Assembly (NCBI GenBank): GCA_015061365.1
Contig: SUWS01000004.1
Location: 4,622 to 68,621, forward strand
Direction of reading: 5' to 3'
Length of the DNA: 64,000 bases
Origin: Lentimicrobiaceae bacterium
GTDB taxonomy: Bacteria > Bacteroidota > Bacteroidia > Bacteroidales > F082
Both the position numbers and the translations under genes were made by a program. The notes below the pieces were generated by a model. The model saw only the letters and a program-made list of their open reading frames with translations. It had not been told where the DNA came from and did not search any database. Positions within the stretch are counted from its first letter, which is position 1, and every line of letters starts with the position of its first letter. Shown here piece by piece: positions 58,242 through 64,000 of the stretch.

Positions 58242-58969
58242 GAAGATATTTCTTACATCTCGCATATAACGGAAAGCGTTACCACGGATGGCAGATTCAG
58301 CCTGACGCCATTTCAGTACAGGAAGAATTAGAGAAATGCCTTAGTCTTAAACTCGGCGAGAAAGTCAGTATCACCGGATGCGGCAGGACCGACACAGGCG
58401 TTCACGCTCGTAACTTCTACGCTCATTTCGATGTCGAAAAGGAAATATCCAACTGCGAGGAATTTGTGTATAGACTCAACATCTTCCTGCCAGACGACAT
58501 CGTCGTTTACAAATGTTGGGAAGTCGACAATGATCTGCACGCCCGTTTCGACGCGACATCAAGGACTTATCATTATTATATCACACAAACAAAAAATCCG
58601 TTTCACACTCACGACGCGTTCTATTATCATGGCAGATTAGATGTCGGTATGATGCAGGAAGCTGCGAATATTCTTTTTGAATATACCGACTTCACCAGTT
58701 TCTCAAAATTACATACTCAGGTCAAGACCAACAACTGCAAGATTATGGAGGCTCGCTTTTTCAGGGACAACGACCTTCTGGTATTCGAGATAAAAGCCGA
58801 CAGATTTTTAAGAAACATGGTACGTGCCGTTGTCGGAACGCTTTTAGAAGTAGGTCGCGGCAAACTGACTCTCGAGCAATTCCGCAATGTGATAGAGAAC
58901 AAGAACCGCTGCTCCGCCGGGACTTCCATGCCAGCACACGCTCTCTTTTTGGAAGACGTCACTTATTGA
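58238..58969 (+). CDS. truA: tRNA pseudouridine(38-40) synthase
   Basis: TruA makes pseudouridine at positions 38-40 of the tRNA anticodon stem. The 243-residue protein has the opening YFLHLAYNGKRYHGWQ, the catalytic GCGRTDTGVHA with Asp52, FDATSRTYHYYI and FLRNMVRAVVGTLLEVG. Length is normal. The start overlaps the MATE stop by four bases. Confidence 0.96.
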   Translation: MRRYFLHLAYNGKRYHGWQIQPDAISVQEELEKCLSLKLGEKVSITGCGRTDTGVHARNFYAHFDVEKEISNCEEFVYRLNIFLPDDIVVYKCWEVDNDLHARFDATSRTYHYYITQTKNPFHTHDAFYYHGRLDVGMMQEAANILFEYTDFTSFSKLHTQVKTNNCKIMEARFFRDNDLLVFEIKADRFLRNMVRAVVGTLLEVGRGKLTLEQFRNVIENKNRCSAGTSMPAHALFLEDVTY

Positions 58970-59106
58970 CCTTTTTAAGGGGACATATATAAATTCTCCA
59001 TATCAAATAATTCTGTACGTCACTCATTAATCTTTATCAACAATTTACAGATACATTTTGTGGATAATTACTTTTAAAAAGTATTGCTTTTCATAAAATT
59101 AGAACT

Positions 59107-59114
59107 TATATTTG
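59107..59114 (+). promoter_or_regulatory. -7 box of aat
   Basis: TATATTTG, 41 bases upstream of the ATG at 59156. Confidence 0.6.
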
Positions 59115-59155
59115 TGACGATAAAATGCTGAAGTATTAACTAAACACTTAGAGCC

Positions 59156-59872
59156 ATGTCGATTTACCTATTAGCGGATGATGTATTTGATTTTCCATCT
59201 GCGAACTTAGCAAACCAAGATGGTCTTCTTGCCATAGGAGGAGACTTATCTCCAGAACGACTTATCATAGCTTATTCATCCGGCATCTTCCCATGGTATT
59301 CGGAAGGTGAACCAATCTTGTGGTGGTCGCTCGACCCTCGGATGGTAATGAAACCTACAGACATGAAAATTACCAAGTCGCTACAAAAGACCATCGATTC
59401 AAACAAATACTCTTGTTCTTTCGACACCGATTTTGACAGAGTTATCGAGATGTGTGCCAGCGTAGAGCGCAAAGACCAAGAAGGCACCTGGATATGCGAA
59501 GAGATGAAAGAGGCTTATAAAGAACTGCATCGTCTCGGATTCGCTCATTCCGTCGAGACTTATTACAATAACGAGCTTATAGGCGGATTATACGGAGTTT
59601 CCATCGGAAGCGTCTTTTGCGGAGAATCTATGTTCCATACCAAAACCGACGCCTCGAAAGTAGCATTACACAACCTTTGCTCATTCTTGATAAGAAATAA
59701 CTTCGACTTGATCGACGTACAACAAGACACTCCACATTTCAGAAGAATGGGAGCGCATACCATACCACGTAAGGACTTCTTGAAATTACTGAAAGGTTAC
59801 GTCAAGCACCCTTCTCTCGTAGGCAACTGGGGTGACGGAACAGCGACATGGAAAGAAGTCGTTATCAGTTAA
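59156..59872 (+). CDS. aat: Leucyl/phenylalanyl-tRNA-protein transferase
   Basis: Aat transfers Leu or Phe from tRNA to proteins with N-terminal Arg or Lys, marking them for ClpAP degradation. The 238-residue protein carries GLLAIGGDLSPERLIIAYSSGIFPW, WWSLDPRMV and the signature GGLYGVSIGSVFCGESMFH. Length is normal. It is unlinked to clp genes here and ends with a good terminator. Confidence 0.95.
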   Translation: MSIYLLADDVFDFPSANLANQDGLLAIGGDLSPERLIIAYSSGIFPWYSEGEPILWWSLDPRMVMKPTDMKITKSLQKTIDSNKYSCSFDTDFDRVIEMCASVERKDQEGTWICEEMKEAYKELHRLGFAHSVETYYNNELIGGLYGVSIGSVFCGESMFHTKTDASKVALHNLCSFLIRNNFDLIDVQQDTPHFRRMGAHTIPRKDFLKLLKGYVKHPSLVGNWGDGTATWKEVVIS

Positions 59873-59893
59873 CAACGACCGGAATATAAAACA

Positions 59894-59929
59894 AGAGACG
59901 CTACCATGAATGTAACGTCTCTGTTTTTT
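59894..59929 (+). terminator. Terminator of aat
   Basis: Stem AGAGACGCTAC / GTAACGTCTCT (59894-59904 with 59912-59922, one mismatch) followed by G and T6. Confidence 0.82.
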
Positions 59930-59949
59930 CGTTATTACTAAGCATTAGA

Positions 59950-61119
59950 TCACAGACACATCTCGTAAATCTTTACGATGTCATCTTTAGTAAGGTTCTT
60001 AAATCCTTTTAACACCTTGCCTCCACAGGCTTTCTCCGCCATCGCTTCAAAATGTTCCTTGCCTATTCCCAATTCCGTCAAGGTGCTTTGAAGTCCTAAT
60101 GTCTTGAAGAAGAAATCATAAAGTCTTCGGATTCCTTCTTTAGCAATCTCCATCGGCTCTTGATTTGCATCAACGCCAAAGACATTAGTAGCAAATTGTA
60201 CATATTTGGAGACATTGGTTTCATCCAAACAATATTCCATCCAGCGAGGTGTGAGTATCGCGAGACCAAGTCCGTGAGTTATGTCATAAACCGCCGAGAG
60301 CTGATGTTCCATCGGATGGCAACTCCATGCCTTCGCTCTTCCACCGTTGATAAATCCGTTGATAGCCCACGAAGAGGTCCACATCAGGTTGGCGCGAGCC
60401 TCATAGTTGTCGGGTTCCTGCATCGCTATCGGTGCGTATTTCACCACAGTCTTCAACATTCCCTCCATGAAACAGTCGAGCATGAAAAGATCTGGTTCCA
60501 TATTGAAATAAACCTCGATGATATGCGACATGATATCGACAGAACCGCATGCTGTCTGATACTTACTTACTGAATAAGTATTTGTAGGGTCGAGGAACGA
60601 CACTCTTGGAAGGAGATGCGGATCTAAACGACCAATTTTGTCGTTAGTTTCAGGATTGCTTATGACGCCACCTGTATCCATTTCCGAACCTGTCGCAGAG
60701 AGCGTTAATATCGAAACTATTGGTAAAGCGTCATTTATAGGAGCTCGCTTCTCATTAAAGAAATCCCACGGATCGTGATCGACGAGAGCACCTGCTGCCA
60801 TGAACTTAGTAGCGTCTATAGTCGAGCCTCCGCCAACTGCAAGCAATACGTCAATATTGTTATCTTTACACATCTGCGCGCCTTTACGTACTGAATCGAT
60901 ACGAGGATTCGGTTCTATGCCTGATAGCTCAAACACTTCAAGACCGGCGTTTTTCATTTCGGTCATCACTTTATCGTAAAGACCTATTTTCTTAATGGAA
61001 CCGCCTCCGTATGTCAACAACACACGTGTTCCGTATTTTCTTAATTCTTCACCAAGATGAGAAAGCTGGTTCTCACCGAAATAAACCTTAGTTGGTATAT
61101 TATATACGAAGTTATTCAT
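59950..61119 (-). CDS. Iron-containing alcohol dehydrogenase
   Basis: A 389-residue group III alcohol dehydrogenase of the BdhA/YqhD type. It begins NFVYNIPTKVYFGENQLSHLG, has VLLTYGGGSIKKIG, LAVGGGSTIDATKF (the nucleotide GGGS motif), LTLSATGSEMD and metal-ligand His residues in HPMEHQLSAVYDITHGLGLA. It should interconvert aldehydes and alcohols with NAD(P)H; the substrate is not fixed by the sequence. It follows the small lipoprotein gene by 19 bases, suggesting a shared transcript. Confidence 0.92.
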   Translation of the reverse strand: MNNFVYNIPTKVYFGENQLSHLGEELRKYGTRVLLTYGGGSIKKIGLYDKVMTEMKNAGLEVFELSGIEPNPRIDSVRKGAQMCKDNNIDVLLAVGGGSTIDATKFMAAGALVDHDPWDFFNEKRAPINDALPIVSILTLSATGSEMDTGGVISNPETNDKIGRLDPHLLPRVSFLDPTNTYSVSKYQTACGSVDIMSHIIEVYFNMEPDLFMLDCFMEGMLKTVVKYAPIAMQEPDNYEARANLMWTSSWAINGFINGGRAKAWSCHPMEHQLSAVYDITHGLGLAILTPRWMEYCLDETNVSKYVQFATNVFGVDANQEPMEIAKEGIRRLYDFFFKTLGLQSTLTELGIGKEHFEAMAEKACGGKVLKGFKNLTKDDIVKIYEMCL

Positions 61120-61138
61120 TATATATGAGATTTTAAAG

Positions 61139-61663
61139 TTATTCTATTATTGGAGTCAAAGCGAAAGAAATTGTTCCCGTAACGTCGCAAGTCATATCGA
61201 GACCTATGAAATATATTTCACATTGACCTGATACTGTAGAGTTCCAGTTAAACACTCTCGCGTTAGATATTGTCGTTGTCGGATTATTTAATAAGATATC
61301 ACAAGTTGCGCTTTCATATTCCGATGTAGCCATGATACCTTTGTAGGAAGAATCTTCGATACTCATTCCTAATCCGCTACAATAGGCATCCATTTCAATA
61401 TCGTTAATCATACCGTTTACGCCTTCAATTTTTATCGTCACATTGCCTTGTTCATCTTCCTTTGTGATGGTTCCTGTTGTCTCAATCTCAGACGTTATTG
61501 ACGGCATGTCATTTCCATCATATTTAAGATTTAGATTCGGAGTTATTTTAACCTTGTAACGTCCATCAACTTTGTCAGCGTAATCGTCATTATCCGGACC
61601 GCAGCTGCTCAAGGCAAAGAAACAGAATGCCAACAAGCAATAAATTAAATGTTTTGATTTCAT
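61139..61663 (-). CDS. Lipoprotein, paralogue of the next gene
   Basis: A 174-residue lipoprotein (signal LLAFCFFALSSCGPD). The mature part is beta-rich and Cys-containing (GRYKVKITPNLNLKYDG ... FNWNSTVSGQCEIYF). Its start (YADKVDGRYKVKITPNL) and end align with the protein encoded at 61750-62328 (YAEKFVGTYNASVTPEL), so the two arose by duplication. It has calycin-like features but I cannot name the family. It lies directly ahead of the alcohol dehydrogenase gene on the same strand. Confidence 0.75.
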   Translation of the reverse strand: MKSKHLIYCLLAFCFFALSSCGPDNDDYADKVDGRYKVKITPNLNLKYDGNDMPSITSEIETTGTITKEDEQGNVTIKIEGVNGMINDIEMDAYCSGLGMSIEDSSYKGIMATSEYESATCDILLNNPTTTISNARVFNWNSTVSGQCEIYFIGLDMTCDVTGTISFALTPIIE

Positions 61664-61688
61664 CTTGATACCTTTTTAAATTTGAAAC

Positions 61689-61722
61689 AAAAAAGAGACA
61701 CATTTGTTTAATAATGTGTCTC
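61689..61722 (-). terminator. Terminator between the two lipoprotein genes
   Basis: A perfect 10-bp stem GAGACACATT / AATGTGTCTC (61695-61704 with 61713-61722) and a U-tract on the minus strand (A-run from 61689). Confidence 0.85.
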
Positions 61723-61749
61723 CTCTATAACGTCTGATGTTTACAATTA

Positions 61750-62328
61750 TTATTGTTTTGTCGCATTGAATTTTATGCCACCCGAAATTGTTCCATCGAA
61801 TGTCATTTCTGGCATACCTTCCATAATAGGAGCCATTGTGATATTGAGAGTACCACCGACTGATTGTGTCCATGACATAGAAGCAGGATCTGCTATTGTC
61901 GCATTACCAATTGTAATGTTTACTGCAATCGACATACCTAAATCTTCTATTGGAAGTGTTTGGTTTAAAGAAAGTCCATTAATATGCAGACCTGTTTCGT
62001 CGCAGGTGCCACCCAAAACAATTGATTGAGGAAGTTCAATGCCTAATTCTGTCATATCCATATCTTCCGCATCAACTTCAGGAAGTGGGAATACAATATT
62101 CACATCTTGTGAGTCTCCGACTTGAGAAATCGTAAAAGTAAGACCTTCCAATGTCTCACCTTCAATAACTTCTTCTGTTTCCATTGCTGGAATTGATATT
62201 GTCAATTCAGGAGTAACAGATGCATTGTAAGTTCCAACGAATTTCTCAGCGTAATTTTCTTTTTTACAGCTTGTCAAAGAAAGTGCTGCCACTGCTAAAA
62301 AGCAAACTAATAATGATTTAATCTTCAT
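61750..62328 (-). CDS. Lipoprotein, paralogue of the previous gene
   Basis: A 192-residue lipoprotein (signal LAVAALSLTSCKKEN). The mature part has an acidic loop (PEVDAEDMDMTELGIELP) and a beta-rich remainder ending MTFDGTISGGIKFNATKQ. It aligns with the 61139-61663 product at both ends. The function is unknown. It has its own -7 box (62379-62386) and a terminator downstream. Confidence 0.75.
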   Translation of the reverse strand: MKIKSLLVCFLAVAALSLTSCKKENYAEKFVGTYNASVTPELTISIPAMETEEVIEGETLEGLTFTISQVGDSQDVNIVFPLPEVDAEDMDMTELGIELPQSIVLGGTCDETGLHINGLSLNQTLPIEDLGMSIAVNITIGNATIADPASMSWTQSVGGTLNITMAPIMEGMPEMTFDGTISGGIKFNATKQ

Positions 62329-62378
62329 AAAAATAAATGTTTAAAATTGTTAAAAATGTTAGTTTTTATTACTGATGG

Positions 62379-62386
62379 CAAAGATA
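62379..62386 (-). promoter_or_regulatory. -7 box of the lipoprotein gene
   Basis: CAAAGATA on the plus strand reads TATCTTTG on the minus strand, 50 bases upstream of the ATG at 62328. Confidence 0.55.
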
Positions 62387-62417
62387 GCGATTTTTATTGT
62401 CTCTTTAGCATTAAGAT

Positions 62418-63998
62418 TTACTTTTTGATGAAATAATTTATTCTGCGGTTCTCATCAGCTACACCTTCTATTACATAGATACCTTTTTCCAAGTCAGACA
62501 CGTCAACAATCATAACATCATCATCACTGTTATACGATTGTATCAATTGTCCATTGACATTATAGATATTTATTAGCGTCAAATCTTCAGTTTTAACATT
62601 GAGGAAATCTGAAGTTGGATTCGGATATATTTCCATCTCACCTTTAATTATGTCCGCATCCTCTATTTCCGGAAGGCTTACCACATTATCCTCTCCTTCT
62701 GTCAACCAATTGAGGCTGAAGTTATAGAACACAGTACAATAATCGCCTTCGCCTTGATATGATTCTTCCACATAAAGACCTATCGTCTTATCAGGCAAGA
62801 TACATAAAGAAGAATACGCAGAGTTGTAAGGCACGACGCATCTGCTTGTAGGCCAGGTTTCACCTTCATCATAGCTGACATAAACGGTGACATTTTTTCT
62901 CGACGAACCTACGGGGACTGAATGGAGAAGTCGGTTTTTGTCGTCACCATTGTTTGTAGAGGTGAAACGTATCAGGTCGCCGTTACAAGCTGGAGCCACG
63001 ATATCAGTCCATTCCGATGTGCTTTCCTGCCATGTAACGCCTCCGTCATCTGATATGTTATACCATCTGTTACCGTTATGTCTTATGCTCATCAATATTC
63101 TTCCGTCGACGAGTTCTGTCACTTTTGCTTCGTCACCGCCCACCGATGCTCTTTCCGAGACCTGCCATGTAAGTCCGTTGTCATCTGAATAAACGGCGTG
63201 ATTACACACCATCTCTCTATTGTTGTTTTCGCGCATTGCCACCACGAACATGATTCGACCGTTTGATGTCAGCAATCCGCTGCCCGATCCGAAGAAACCC
63301 CCAAGCCATTCTTTGCGTTCCGGATCATCGCATTCCGCACCATAAATCTGATATGTAATATCTTGAGGTTCCGTCCATGTCTGCCCGTTGTCGTTACTTC
63401 TCGCGATATACATTCTCAGAGGATTTTCCGGAGTAGAGCCCCAGAAACCAGGTCCGCCCACGAAAGCTGCAATGATACCGTTATCGTCATTTGTCAATGC
63501 CAAGGCACAATCGCCAAAGCCTTGACCATGACCTGTTCCGTACGCTATAGTATAAGGTTCGCTCCATGTATGACCACCGTCAGTACTTCTGTTACATAGA
63601 ATATCAATATCTTCCGGAAGGTCACCATTGTTATATTTACGTTTGTCGGTAACAGCCACAACAGATCCGTCTCTTGCTGTTATCACGGCAGGTATCCTGT
63701 AATTTGTGGAGTTATAATCTCCTGGACGAAGCAAGGTAGTACGTGCCAATATAATCTCTCGTTTACCCGACGGAGAAGTATTCTTCACCTCAACGGTTTC
63801 ATCAACAGTGCTTATCTCAAGGCACGACATATCGATGAAGTTTCCTTCTACGGCATCATCCGCGACATCAACAGCAAGCCAAAGAAAGTTTACACCTTCA
63901 AGCAGCTGACCTTCGAGTTCACATTCAAAATCACCTTCTTGCGGATCGCAACTTCCGATCAAAGTGGCGTAATCATGAAATCTGTTGTTATCATATTC
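62418..63998 (-). CDS. Exo-alpha-sialidase with T9SS sorting domain (5' end outside window)
   Basis: The frame is open to the window edge, so the N terminus is missing; about 526 codons are visible. The visible part starts with a BNR-associated N-terminal domain (LLEGVNFLWLAVDVADDAVEGNF). The GH33 sialidase propeller follows with the YRIPAV motif and Asp boxes STDGGHTW, SNDNGQTW, SDDNGLTW and SDDGGVTW. The C-terminal ~80 residues are a type A T9SS signal (EIYPNPTSDFLNVK ... GIYVIEGV ... YFIKK). It should release terminal sialic acids outside the cell, pointing to a host-associated life style. No nan genes are visible here. Confidence 0.92.
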   Translation of the reverse strand, partial: EYDNNRFHDYATLIGSCDPQEGDFECELEGQLLEGVNFLWLAVDVADDAVEGNFIDMSCLEISTVDETVEVKNTSPSGKREIILARTTLLRPGDYNSTNYRIPAVITARDGSVVAVTDKRKYNNGDLPEDIDILCNRSTDGGHTWSEPYTIAYGTGHGQGFGDCALALTNDDNGIIAAFVGGPGFWGSTPENPLRMYIARSNDNGQTWTEPQDITYQIYGAECDDPERKEWLGGFFGSGSGLLTSNGRIMFVVAMRENNNREMVCNHAVYSDDNGLTWQVSERASVGGDEAKVTELVDGRILMSIRHNGNRWYNISDDGGVTWQESTSEWTDIVAPACNGDLIRFTSTNNGDDKNRLLHSVPVGSSRKNVTVYVSYDEGETWPTSRCVVPYNSAYSSLCILPDKTIGLYVEESYQGEGDYCTVFYNFSLNWLTEGEDNVVSLPEIEDADIIKGEMEIYPNPTSDFLNVKTEDLTLINIYNVNGQLIQSYNSDDDVMIVDVSDLEKGIYVIEGVADENRRINYFIKK

Positions 63999-64000
63999 TT

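Overview
The window is a piece of a Bacteroidota (very likely Bacteroidales) chromosome. Evidence read from the sequence: many promoters with the phylum-type -7 box TAnnTTTG (mostly TATCTTTG or TATATTTG); two proteins with type IX secretion C-terminal domains; a TonB-dependent receptor under a TPP riboswitch; GWxTD, DUF349, DUF1573, YbbR, DUF4293 and DUF4251 proteins; and a Rho factor with a long disordered insertion. Gene content is mostly core chromosomal, with no rRNA, prophage, transposase or CRISPR array. The window cuts a DUF368 gene at its left edge and a sialidase gene at its right edge.

Layout. 0-11.9 kb: DUF368 transporter, aroE, tex, an outer-membrane barrel, a DUF3791/DUF3990 three-gene module, an N-domain-less clpB, a T9SS cargo protein, then DUF1573-yajC-ybbR-coaE. 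11.9-21.3 kb: a lipoprotein fusing dipeptidyl peptidase III to a complete nicotinamidase, an SDR enzyme, aroC, a DUF349 protein, DUF4293 and rho. 21.3-26.7 kb is an AT-rich accessory segment: higBA, an L,D-transpeptidase-like protein, a probable structured small RNA, a frameshifted secreted protein, an unrecognised coiled-coil protein and a DUF4160/DUF2442 pair. 26.7-38.5 kb: a Ser-Pro-Pro tRNA operon, alkaline phosphatase, an RRM protein, tRNA-Arg with pncB, a LytS/LytR-type two-component pair, trkH, a universal stress protein, a membrane glycosyltransferase and three tRNA-Ser genes around a CAT-like acetyltransferase. 38.5-51.3 kb: a TPR membrane regulator, a GWxTD protein, a GT2 glycosyltransferase, aroQ, the thiamine-type TonB receptor, a DUF1016 nuclease bracketed by ~103-bp repeats, a rhodanese lipoprotein and a Ca2+ P-type ATPase. 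51.3-64 kb: a structured intergenic stretch, an uncharacterised secreted/lipoprotein operon (LPP20-like and DUF6175-like), DUF4251, pepE, MATE-truA, aat, an iron alcohol dehydrogenase, two paralogous lipoproteins and a T9SS sialidase.

How the genes connect. aroE, aroC and aroQ are three scattered shikimate-pathway steps. The nicotinamidase domain and pncB are consecutive steps of NAD salvage (nicotinamide to nicotinate to nicotinate mononucleotide), which makes the peptidase-nicotinamidase fusion the most notable object here. The second theme is repeats: at least seven families of 7- or 8-base tandem repeats sit at gene ends. They supply stop codons and C-terminal codons of aroE, clpB, the rhodanese and the Ca2+ ATPase, fill the -33 region of a glycosyltransferase promoter, and even lie inside the clpB reading frame. 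Palindromic dispersed repeats occur as well, one of them inside the TonB receptor gene. Two terminator-like hairpins sit directly before start codons (aroC and pncB), suggesting read-through control.
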